From assembly GCA_905250025.1 (NCBI GenBank), contig CAJNOJ010000359.1, positions 25,575 to 89,574 of the forward strand: a DNA stretch of 64,000 bases, in the 5' to 3' direction. The translations under genes were made by a program, and so were the position numbers. Below are positions 1-11,244 of this stretch, in pieces (the first letter of the stretch is position 1; each line of letters opens with the position of its first letter). The notes beneath the pieces were generated by a model. The model was not told the origin of the DNA, made no database searches, and saw only the letters and a list, made by a program, of their open reading frames with translations. This stretch comes from Adineta ricciae. Lineage: Eukaryota > Rotifera > Eurotatoria > Adinetida > Adinetidae.

Positions 1-1362
1 ATACTCTGAATTGACAAACCAAGTATGCCATCATGTAGAGCTTGTCAAGACGCATCGAATGGTATGTACGAAATCCATTTTTCAATACGTTTTGGGGGAG
101 TTCTGTTGAATTTATTGAATATAGATTAAGCCCCAAAATGATGACAATTAGCTAATCAATGTTAATTCATCTTGTTAGTCGGACGACTTCGTAAAAGTAT
201 TTCATGTATACAGTTTTATAGAGTTTGTCATGTGCTACAAGATGATATGCTTAATATTTTTTACAAGCTAATATTATAGAAAAAGAAAGATGATTTATTA
301 TTAGCTTTGGTGCTATTTTTATCAAAAATTGGAAATCATAGTTTTAGTGTATTGAATCTTACTAGTTATAGACGAGGTGATCATCTCTCAGTGCTTGTCA
401 GAAATTGCACCTTAGATAGGGCTACCGATTGCACTATTTGATGGTCCTTCAATGTTTGTGCTGGATCCCCAAAATTGCTCTACACTGCCGACTACTACAC
501 TATTTTCGATCCTTGTTTCTTATAGAAATTTTAGATTTTTTTACTTTTACCTACTCAACCACGACTGGTTTTTAAAATTAAATATCATATTCGTGTTTAG
601 CACGAAAAATCACATCTAAAAGGCTAGATATTAAGAGTACGTGTCTGAGAAAACCAGATGATCGTGAAAGTTGAACATCTCAGATTTCGCTGATTTTTTT
701 ATATGTTGTAGGTGGTAGTGAGGTAAGTACCAGATAAAATTTTCAGCTCAATCGAATCACTCCGTCATACCAAAAAAGTCGATACACGAGCAGATTTTTC
801 GATATTTATCAACTTTGAATTTTTTCGACTTCTCAGGGATTCTTATGGAATATCTTTGAACAAAGGCGTTTTGTAGATGCGATAGGCATATGAGACCATG
901 GTCCATTTGTAAAAATAACTAAAATATCATTAAGAACATTGATATTGCTTTCCTCCCTACTATGACGACCCTAAATGTCGACTACTCTTATTTTACGCGC
1001 CAACAAGCAATCGCCCTAATATTTATACCAGTGGTATAGGACCTCAAGTTCTATCACCTAGAATGACAAAAAAATTTTGCTCTTCAAAAAAAGTAGGCAT
1101 TTTTTGAAAAATCCCATGATACCCTAAATACACATTATATTATCATTTTTTTAGTTTTATCTCGCTAACACAAGAAGTATGCTAAAGTTAGTCTTTGAAA
1201 TTCAACTAGAATCTAATTCTGGTAGGTCTTTGTATCGTTTACTATCATTATTTATTGCAAGTAACATCTGAATAAGCCATATTGTGCTATCTACTATTGA
1301 TCATAAACTTTATTTTTACAAGTTCTGATGTATTTTTGACACGCATTGTTTTAGATCATTTT
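1..1362. other. Gene-free AT-rich stretch
   Basis: I see no convincing coding region, RNA gene or splice-linked exon series here. The sequence is AT-rich with scattered stops in all frames. Confidence 0.5.
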
Positions 1363-1560
1363 TGTGTACTCAAAAAGTGAGTACACTATAGAATCGGTCA
1401 GTATGTCCGGCCGTCCGGCCCTTAATCCGATAACTCCTGAAAGAATAATCCAATTTTCATGAAATTTGATACATAGCATTATCTTGTAAATGCCTCGGTC
1501 GAGTTCGAAGATGACCCTGATCGGCTGTACTCTTGGTGATTTTTGGTAAAGTTTTCTCTA
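1363..1560 (+). repeat. Direct repeat copy A (about 200 bp) headed by a hairpin
   Basis: This segment recurs at about 2187-2390 in the same orientation with roughly 80% identity by eye. Both copies begin with an inverted repeat (GTGTACTCA, short A-rich loop, TGAGTACAC), pass through a GGTCxGT-rich stretch and share the block CCGATAACTCC followed by GAAAGAATAATCCAATT. There is no coding potential. It could be the end of a short non-autonomous element or a diverged tandem unit. Confidence 0.6.
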
Positions 1561-1704
1561 ATTCCTATATGAAAAACTTGAAGATTTGCGTGTTTATCCG
1601 CTTGTTCGCTTTGCATTCACTTTTTGTTGTATCAACTATGACCACGAAACCTTCTGTACTGTTTCTTTGGATCCAGAAAAATGCTGATTGGCCAGTGAAG
1701 GGGT

Positions 1705-2186
1705 AGGCCTAGGTGACCTGGGTGAGATCTGGGTGGAATTTCACCCAAGCGATTTTGCATCAGAAAAAGTCATGAAATCTTTCGTAGAGCTTCTGTGAAT
1801 GTAGGGAAACATCGAAAGAGAGTTAGTGGACCAGTAATGAGGATGGGTAAGGATGGCGTGGGTGGAATCTCACCCAAGTGGTTCCATAACTGAAAAGGCC
1901 GCGAAACTTTGCAGGCTGTATCCATATGTCTAGAAAGCGTCAAGCTACTGTTCGCATACTAGTGAGGATGATAGGTGTTGACGACATGGGTGGGTGAGGG
2001 TGAAATTTCACCCACGCCATTTCGTGTCAAGACTGTACGCCAAACCCTCCGTACTACTTTTGTGGGCATATGGAAGGGTAGATGGATTGTCAGGGAGCCC
2101 GCAACGATATGGATAAGGTTGGTGTCGGTGAGTTATCATCCAAGTGATCCTATGGCAGATAAGGTTGTCAAACTTTGCACGCTGGT
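1705..2186 (+). repeat. Degenerate tandem repeat, unit about 130 bp
   Basis: Three to four diverged units each contain a GGGTGgAAtTTCACCCAa core, which is itself an inverted repeat (GGGTGAAA/TTTCACCC), near 1734, 1860 and 1993, with a weaker fourth unit near 2125. Between the cores each unit carries a GAAAxxxCxxGAAAxxTT segment. The array is sandwiched between the two copies of the 200-bp direct repeat, so the whole 1363-2390 block may be one composite repeat. The 93-codon open frame through it is probably spurious. Confidence 0.5.
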
Positions 2187-2390
2187 TTTTGTGTACTCAA
2201 AAAGTGAGTATACTGTAGAATGGGTCAGTAGGTCGGTCTGGTCGTCGATCCGATAACTCCCGAAAGAATAATCCAATTGTCATGAAATTTAGGAGATAGC
2301 AGTATATTGTCAATGTCGCAGACAAATTCGAAGATGAGCCCGATCGGCTGTGCTACTACTGACTTAAAGAAAAGTCTCAGATTTTCTACA
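2187..2390 (+). repeat. Direct repeat copy B (about 200 bp)
   Basis: Second copy of the repeat at 1363-1560, with the same leading GTGTACTCA...TGAGTAtAC hairpin and the same order of shared blocks. The following 2391-2687 contains no gene that I can support. Confidence 0.6.
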
Positions 2391-2687
2391 CATATAAAAA
2401 AGGCGACGTGAAGTTGAAGCCGATAGAAAGAGGAGGAAAGGTAGGGTTGGGTAAGGTTCACCCAGATAATCTTTTGCTTTAATCAATGTCACCGAGCTTT
2501 TGCTTATCAAAATCTCGAAACAAATCATCCTTGAGCGCACTAAGGAGCCACCCCTTAGGCCCTGCGGATGCCCTCCTTTTGTCCCGTAGGACGTGGCGAG
2601 GAGTTAGTTCCACACAAGTAACTACTTGATTAAACGCAAAATCTATGTTGATCGATTTTCTATATCTACAATGAATCCTTCTCTATA

Positions 2688-5600
2688 TTATAAACTCATG
2701 TTTATTAAGTCGAAATGTGGTACAAACTGAGGAGGATTAGCTTGAAAAGGCAAAAGAGCATCATAATGTGTACCGTTGTAATAAATACAAAGTCCTATTT
2801 TCTTTCTGTCGCATTTATATCCAAGATATATTAAATGGCCACCTGCTGTCCCTTCATCAAATCGATGAATTAATTCGTGTAGACTGATATTTGACGGAAT
2901 AAACTGTGTGTTTTTTGGGTCTGGATTATTGTTAAACTTTATATATGAATATATAGGACGAGATAGTGCGATAGATAGAGCTTGAATTTGCACTTCTCCT
3001 CCCCATATTGTATGTGTGGCAGTTCTTTCTAACTGCTATTCAAAGGTATATCCCAGTGTGTTACACAGCTTTTGAAAATAGCTCCTATTAGTTATTACTG
3101 CATAAACTGCCAACAATCTCATCGAATGTGTTAGTTTCTCAGATCCAACACTCAATATCGAAAGAGAACTATATAAACAATTTCCGTCTCCAGTCGTACG
3201 TGTCCGAGTATAAACTGAATCGAATGCTCGAACAGGATACTCCGCTCTTGTTTCTAACCGCACAGAATTGTCTTTATTTTGCATAGTTATAAACGGTGAT
3301 TTTTTAATAAGATCACTGATTATTCGAACTTGACCCATAAATTGATTAGTCTCGATAGTATTATCAAAGTTGAATTCAACAAGAAAGCGATTAAGAATTT
3401 TCCTTGAGTTGGAATCAATAATTTCAAAGTTCTCTGAGGAAGAGTTTTCTTCAATTTCCATCATATCAGATGGTTCATTTACGCTAAGATCTGCTAGTTG
3501 TAAAGACATATCCAAGTCAATCTGTTCGTTGTCATCGACTGTTTCATGGTGATCAAAAGCAAATTTATTATCAACTTCCATTGCATCAGAGTGATCAGTA
3601 TCTATAGTATCGTCAATATTGCAAGACATAATAGTATGAATGTCTTCGGTTTCATCAAGATGAAGTTCAGTCAAAACTTCGTGTTTTGTCACCCATATTG
3701 GTTTATGAAAACTTGTTAGACTTTCAAAATAATCAGATTTCAAGTCATTCACATTAGCGAAGCAATAGTCAATCTGTGTCTTAGCATTAGTCGAATTTTT
3801 ATTTAATTGACTAATTAAAGTAAATCCAAACGATGTTATATAATCAATAAATTTATGATTATTGTTTGGCTTCAAATCTATATTAAAATCACCAACAATA
3901 ACTATCTTTTCACAAGCTCGCTTAGAAACAGTAATGACTTCATCAATATGCCGCTTCAAAACATCAAATGCCGAATTGGGCGAATTGTAAACAGAAATGA
4001 GACAAAGATCATCAATTTTTATTGAAGAATATTCGATATGATTTATTCCTGAATATTCATATCTCTCGGCGATAACTTCATACTTCAAATGGTTCTTCAA
4101 ATAAGTAATTTGACCAAATGGTTTTCGGATGTCATGACAATCACGTCTGTGAACTATCTTAAAACCTTCAATTTCTAAGTTGTCACTAGGTTTCGTCCAT
4201 GTTTCAACAAGACTTATTATGGTAGCAGACAAAAACGTTCTGTCACATTTGACATCCAAAAAATGTTTATGCAAGGATTGTACATTATGAAACATCAAAT
4301 AAATATTTTCCTTCGGTGATTCTTCAGGAAATTCAAGTGAAAAGTGGATCTTTCTTTCGGATCTCATTGCTTTAAACATCATTGCTACTGTATCATTATG
4401 TTCAGGCGGTTTCGGTGGAACGAAATCTCCAATCAAATACAAACCACTTGCTTTTGTTGCACGACTACAAGCAACATACAATTCAGATCTTGTCATTCCC
4501 TTCTTCAAATTGACAACAACTTTTTCGTAAGTGCCACCCTGACTTTTGTATATGGTCATAGCTTCACAAGGAACGACTGGGAACTGTTTACGTTCTACTT
4601 TGAAATTCGTTGACCTTGTATTTATCTGCCGTGTAACGGGTTCAACCGGTGTAAGACTGAGATCAATATTTCTATATCGCATTACACTTTGAAAATTAGC
4701 TCTAGCTTTTCGACCAGTTTTCTCTTCATTAAACTTTATCCATAATCTACATGGTACTGCCTCATTTGTTTTCTGAAGTTTTCCGTAGTCAATCATAACT
4801 AATTTCCCGCAAGCACCATTTACTAGACCATCTTCGATATCAATATTAACAGTCATCATATACTTGGCACCCACTTTCAATTCGATTTGAAGTGGTAGCC
4901 CATATGTTTCGGTTGTTTTGAGCTTTTTCACGTTGCTCAACACTTTCTCTTTTACTGATGCTAATCCATCACCAACACAAAAATCGTAAGCTTTAGCAGT
5001 TGCGCCTTCGGTGTTAAGATTAGCTAATACTTTTGTATTGTATGCATCAACTTCAGCATTACTTCTAAATATTCTTATTGCATCTTCGACAACATCTACT
5101 TTTTCAGTTGAAATAATTCGTGACTTAAATAGATTAATATCTTCAACTGTCATCATGCCTTTTGCAAGATTACTCAATGAAATGGCAAAAGCTTTATCAT
5201 CTTTTTGGCGCATTATTTCTGTCAATTCGAACAATTCAAATAGAGTCCATAATGGATTATCTACTAAAGCATTATATGAATTGTTATACTGGAATATGTA
5301 TTTATCACCAACAGGTCTTAGTTGATTGAAATCGCCTAGAACTATGACAGATATTCCACCAAATGGCTTTTTGTTCCTCATGATTTGCTGCAAGCGTGCA
5401 TCGACATGTTGAAACATTGTAAAGCCAACCATCGATATTTCATCAATTATTAATAATTGCAATTCTTTTAACTTCACCCCAATTCTATTTGACAGATCAC
5501 TATCTAGTTTAACAAGTTTACTCTTACATTGATTAATTGGTAAACTTAAAAATGAATGCAATGTCATTCCGTCAAGTAAAGCTGCTGCTTTACCAGTTGG

Positions 5601-8600
5601 TGCACATATTGCAATTCGAATAGCTTGTGGATTAGATCCTGGAAGTGAATCGAAGAATCTCAGCAATGACTGATACATTCCTTTGATCAAAGTACTTTTG
5701 CCAACACCAGCACCTCCATTAATGAAATGAAAAAATTGTTTATCGCTATTTTTAATCAAATTCATTGCATTTAAGGTATATTTTCTTTGATTATCATTGA
5801 GATTTCTCATCATTTCTTCATATTCAGTGTTTGGTATTTGTTTCGGAACATTAAAATGTTCTACTCTTTCACTTCGAGTATTTAGACCCATTTCGAGAAA
5901 TATATCGCCTTCATTATTTCCCATTTCATAGATGAGAAATTCATTCTTATCTTGATCATACTCGATATTTGTATCGTCGATATCATTCTCATTTTCTCTC
6001 TCTTTACTCTCTGCTAAAGCCTTCTCAAATTCATTAGCTTCACGATGAACATATTCTGATCTTTTTTGTTGAATTAAATCTTTATACAGTTCGAATTGTT
6101 CTTCATGATTTATGTAAATGAGATCTTCTTCCTCATTGTTCCATGGCAAAAATAGCATGAGCTGTTCTCTGTAATAATTTTCTGGATCTTGATGTAATTT
6201 AAAATTTCTGAATCTTATTATCTTTTTCTTGGTTCTTTTTTTAATCCAACCTTTTCCATTTTTCATCTTCAAAACAATAGCTCTCTCATCAACTTCTTCT
6301 GTGTTATTTTCATCATCAGAATTTTCCACAATTTCAGTACTACCAATTTTTCTCTTTGACACATTGTATAACGAAGCAAAATCGGCTAGACAGACATCTT
6401 TCATCTCGTCAGGTCTATTACTGTAAATATCAATCAAACCTTCAACAAAAACATCTTTTGAATCAGACTCTAGTTTTTGAAGAATTTCATCTGACTTGAG
6501 CATAGAAATTCTATTTTCTGGTTTATTCGTATTAATAAATATTGTGCTTCTGCTACTGACTGAAAGAGGAATACTTAAAATATGATAAACAGCTTCTTGT
6601 GCTGAGATTTCGCTAGAATTCAAAAACTTATTTGCAATAATTCTAAGACGTTCTTTGACTGTATTATTACCTTGTTTTAGCTCATTCAATGCATCCCGTA
6701 GTAGCTTAGACGTTCCATTTTCAGAATTACTGATGTAATCAACACAATATGTTAAACACGCATAAGGATCGAGAATAAACTGAATGTCCATATTTGCCCG
6801 ATGCAATGACATTATCAGTGGATTATAGGCATTGATTCGAATCTCATTTGGAGCACGTTTCAAGAATACTTTTGGCTTTTTCAATCCAGCTCGAATCATC
6901 TGAATATATTCTTCTTCATTCATATTAATATTATTTAAGAATTCTTCGAAAGTTAATACATTATCTTTATCTTTCGATATTTTGTCAAGTTCTTTCTTTA
7001 CATTCTGTCTATATAAGGTGACTTCTTCACGTTTCTTTCTAGACAGCGTTTCATCATCACCTAATGGTTCCAAAATCATTGTTTTGCTCATGGGAAAATA
7101 TGGAATATCAAATCGACACTTGATTTCACCATTTACACGTATTTTACAAGTAAATGAATGCTTATGACGTTGCAAACAAATAAGTTTTTCAGAAAATTCC
7201 GTTGACTTAGCATTAACAGAAATCAATTTATCAATAAATTCCACGCATCTCGTAATTGATTCAGGATCATTTTTATCGTATTTGGGTGCATTTTTTAACC
7301 AAAGCAAAGCATGAACATGTGGTGAACCACGAGCTTGAAATTCAATTCGGACGTATTTGTCAACTAATTCATATTCTTGAAATGGACCGCAAGGAGCTGA
7401 TAATATTTCCCATAAACATTTTAATCTGTGTTCAAAATAGCGAACACAAGTTACAGGATCGTTTCTTATCAATTCGCATTTCTTTTCATAGTCCATATTC
7501 TCTGCTTCTTCTAATGTTATTACTTTGTTTTCTAACACTTCGGTCAACATGACAATAAGTTCCGACCACTGTGTTTCTGCTGCTGATAAGGTTAGAAATA
7601 ACGTTGGACATCCTAACTGCCTAGTCATGGCCATAACTTCTTTCTTTTTCAATTCCCAGAACGCTGGTGAAGATCGATCAAATCTCAAGAATGTAAAAGC
7701 ATCATCACCATGTATTAATCCATTTACGTAATCTCGATTGAGCATTTGTGCAACAGTTACATTTTTCGTGTTTTTGGTTTTTCTCAAATTAATTGAAATA
7801 GCATCAGCAAATTTTCTTGTTTGTAGTTTCTTATATGTGAAAAAGAGTTTTGACACTCGACCACATCTCCTATCAAACATTCTCAATTCTGACTTAGCGA
7901 TCTTAGCATATGTCAGTTTGACATTTTCTTTGATTTTCCGTTGTTTTCCACAATAGATTTTTGGAAATGTCAGTTCATCGACTTTCAAATCCATTAAGAT
8001 CGATATAGGTCTATTATTCTCTCCTGGAGCAAACTTAATACCAGTATCATTTCGATCTTCGCTTTCATCATATAACAACGTCTCAGTAGCAACTGGATTG
8101 ATTGGCTTGTCGTCACATTCATTCCAATCGTCATCTTGATCAACATCTTCTGTCATCTTTTCATGCACGTCAACCTTTTTATCTTCGTTATTCACTATGA
8201 AATTTTCTCTTTCATTAGAATATTCCTTAATCCAGTCATTAGATATAACGATACCTTCATCTTTATACAGTTCCTGTTTAACAAGATATGCTATAGCGGT
8301 ATGCACAACTTTTGGTCGAATAGTTTCATACATAAAAGCATTTTTATTTTTCATTTGTCTTATGAGCTTCAACTGAATCGTATGAGTATCACTAAAGCTT
8401 CTAGGCAATATTGACACATTTGTGTCAACGTTCATGGGAACATTTACTAAATTGCCTTTGAGACCAAATTGTTTACAAAAGCCTAAACTTCGAATTGCCA
8501 TAAAAGGAATTCGCGGTGATATCAATCTTTCTTCTAACTCAGTTAAGACTTTTAAACAATCTGGTACTTCATAGAATACTAAACCATTTGAAAGACTGAG

Positions 8601-9239
8601 ATTAGGTACTTTTTTCGACATAATGTCCTTTCTACAAGTGGCACATAATTTAATAAGCGCATGTTTTAGATAACAAACCGTGTCGATAAATTCTTTGGTT
8701 AATCCTTTGTTTGTTAACATCTCAACTGTATATTCTCTGATTGAATATTCAAACCATAAACCACCACAACAACTACAAATATGGGTAGGCCCTTCTTTTA
8801 TTTTTGATTCATAGTCTGATTTCATGGTATCAAAATTATTTTTGTATTTTTCTCTATTGTTGTGTATTCTTAACGCATTTTTTCTTCTCTCCACCTGTTT
8901 GAATTCATCATCCTTTCGTGCAATTTTCAGAGCTTCGGCTCTTCTTTTATTATCTTCTGTTTTGAACTCAATATCTTGTCGTTCAATCCTATGACCTGCA
9001 GCTCGTCGTTTATTATCTTCCGTTTTGAATTCATCATCCTTTCGTGCAATTTTCAGAGCTTCGGCTCGTCGTTTATTATCTTCTGTTTTGAATTCATCAT
9101 CTTGCCGTTCGGTTTTATGGGAACTTGCTCGTCTTCTATTTTCTAACAAACGAAACTCATCGTCAGTTCTTCTTTCTCTCATTCTCATAGCAAGCTCGGA
9201 ATTTTTCTGAGAGATAGATCTTCTTTTCAGTTTTGGCAT
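2688..9239 (-). CDS. Helitron (Helentron-like) Rep/helicase with AP-endonuclease and OTU domains, one in-frame TAG
   Basis: Rolling-circle transposon protein, 2067 codons to a TAG at 3036-3038, then about 115 more codons in the same frame to 2688. Domains in order: four or five 23-residue charged repeats (KRRAEALKIARKDDEFKTED type, STPR-like, about 20-130); CxxC zinc motif and a region like DUF6570 (about 150-330); Rep HUH motif HVHALLW at about 641-647 and the tyrosine pair in LTYCVDYISNSENG (about 850); PIF1-like helicase with Walker A GGAGVGKST at 1175-1183, IIDEISM and GDFNQLRPVGD; endonuclease/exonuclease/phosphatase motif IVGDFNID near 1780; OTU protease motif GDGNCLYSS near 2016. The OTU histidine block (HYDALLP) lies beyond the TAG, so the nonsense codon cuts the OTU domain. 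A lysine usual after the second tyrosine is Asn here. No introns. Element termini were not identified. Either a recently broken Helitron or one relying on readthrough. Confidence 0.9.
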
Positions 9240-9399
9240 TTTTTCGAATTAACTGAGAGAGTGCCTGCGATATAGTTGATTTTATTTTAATACTATACAG
9301 ACAATGGAATGAGACAGTTTAAAACTAGTCTTCAAAAGCTTGAATAAGACAATATATCACTTCGATTATGTACGTATATGTATCAAGTACAGTCTCTTC

Positions 9400-9495
9400 T
9401 TGGTGAGACTTCTGTATGTCTCGAAACTTAGTGAGACTCCTGTGTGTCTCGGAACTTGGTGAGACAGTTGTGTATCTCGGAACTTAATGAGATAA
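9400..9495. repeat. Tandem 28-bp repeat, 4 copies, each a GAGAC/GTCTC hairpin
   Basis: Units begin at 9400, 9428, 9456 and 9484 (TTGGTGAGAC, TTAGTGAGAC, TTGGTGAGAC, TTAATGAGAT). Each unit holds GAGAC, about 9 nt, then GTCTC (or ATCTC), so every unit can fold. The array lies 160 bp upstream of the Helitron start codon and may belong to its 5' region. Confidence 0.75.
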
Positions 9496-9599
9496 TCAAG
9501 AAAAGTTTCCTTCGAATCAAAGTCTCGCCAGAATCTATGAAGATATACTCGATAGAAAGTGAGAAGCGTTAGAATCACCGTAAGATTAGTATTCACTTT

Positions 9600-10019
9600 T
9601 TAGCAAAAATCTAATGAATCTTGTTATTTGAACAAAGTAGTTAGTCAGTAGTTTTATTATTTGTTTGAAAAAAAAGAAAATCTAGAAAAGCAAAACAAAT
9701 AAATGATTGCCACTTTTGAACACAAACAATTTTATTGAGAAAGGGAACTAATTGTTCAATCCACACCTCATTTGTTTTGGAAAGATCTTCTTTCATCAAA
9801 TTTATGAATGAAAGTAAAACAGATAAATATTTGTACGAAAAAATAAATAGTTTGTTTTGCTTTTCATTGACTATTTTATTTGGTAAAAGAAAAACCGATT
9901 TTTACAATCTTTTTTTTAATACAAGATCAAAAAAAAGTCTTTTCTTTTCGCTGTTGAAATCTTAATCAATGCCGTATTGATTGTGCAGTTGTTAGAAATC
10001 AATTGACGAATGACTAAGT
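9600..10019. other. AT-rich intergenic stretch
   Basis: No supported feature. Contains A/T-rich runs and the likely 3' flank of the minus-strand gene that ends at 10020. Confidence 0.4.
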
Positions 10020-10735
10020 TTATTTTTTGTTCAGAGCTTCACGGAAAAGCATTGCCCTGGAATGGAATGCAACTTAATTCATGTCAAATTAAGAATAAAT
10101 TAATAATACTTACAATGTTGACTGGAATAATTCACCAGACACTTCCGTTTGGTTTTGGTTTGTTTCTTTTTTCTTCGGAATTTTTCCCAACTTGCTAATT
10201 GAATTGATATTTCTTTCAGTAATATCAATATCAATGGCTTCGTAGCCCCGCGAAGCTATAAGAGAAAGAGAGATCATTTGTTTATGTTATGACTATAACT
10301 CAACAACTCACTCTTTATGATATCGAATTTGCAGGTATCACCTACAAAGAACTTCTTTGGATGGACCCGATCGTTCAGTGAAGCTTCTCGCGCAAAAACA
10401 TCAGGCCAAGAAGGTTGATTCTTACTAAAAAAAGAATGAAAAAATTAAATAGCAAAAAAAGAATACTAATTACCGTTTTATAAAACCGAAATGTTTCAGC
10501 CGATTAACCGTGACGAAAACACCTTTGGCACCTTTTTCTAATAATAAAGATATTTGTTTTAGTTTTTAAAATAAAATTTCCTACCAACAAGAAAATAACC
10601 ATTGTTATTATCCGGTCGCTCAACATTGCGTTTCAGATGAGTAGTCGTTCGACTGCTGTGAACACTAATTCCATCATCATTGTCGTCGAGGAAAACGGAT
10701 TCATCAACCGGTGAATTTGCTTCGTTCATTGCCAT
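10020..10735 (-). CDS. Small five-exon cold-shock-domain-like protein (168 aa)
   Basis: Exons on the minus strand: 10735-10585, 10537-10474, 10424-10312, 10255-10114, 10056-10020. All four introns (47, 49, 56 and 57 bp) are GT-AG and keep one frame, giving 168 residues. Residues about 50-115 resemble a cold-shock/OB fold: KGVFVTVNRLKHFGFIKR matches the RNP1 GFGFI position, DVFAREAS sits where DVFVH usually lies, and FVGDTCKFDI followed by RGYEAIDI matches the closing GDxVxFxI...GxxA strands. The N-terminus is acidic (DDNDDG) and the tail is basic (KIPKKKETNQNQ). A nucleic-acid-binding role is inferred; the aromatic residues of the canonical RNP motifs are only partly conserved, so it may be a divergent family member. 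The frame-consistent splicing argues for a real host gene. Confidence 0.6.
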
Positions 10736-11244
10736 AATGATCGATAACTGATAAGACCAAACGAATTTATCAATAATTGGTAAGACAAAACGAAACTATC
10801 GATAATTGATAAGACCAAACAAAATTAAACGAGCAGGAATACAAGTCACTGCTATGATCAATTCCATATCATTGTCAGCAAGAGATTAATTCTGATTTTG
10901 ATCGAACAAATCAAAATGTTTTATTTATTCATAACTGATAGAGATATTATTATCAATATCGATTTCATTGGATTTATTTAATCAAACAAAACACAAAGTT
11001 GTCATGAAATGGTATAATCATGAACGGATCTTGAAAAAAATAAAATGCAGAGATGAATATAGTTTGCAACTTTTTGAAGTACACATAACACTCGGATTTG
11101 AATCCGATGTTTCCGCATTTATTTTTCGTTCTGTTCGTACTGATCGACATATATATACATATGACCGTTAACTGGAACAATTGTATTCATCTAAGATCAT
11201 TCATTGTTTGTCAATGATTATCATCTAAAAACGATTTTCTTGAA

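Noticed and set aside
9400-9495. CRISPR-like array
   Set aside because: The 28-bp period is all repeat; there are no unique spacers, and the gene content is eukaryotic.
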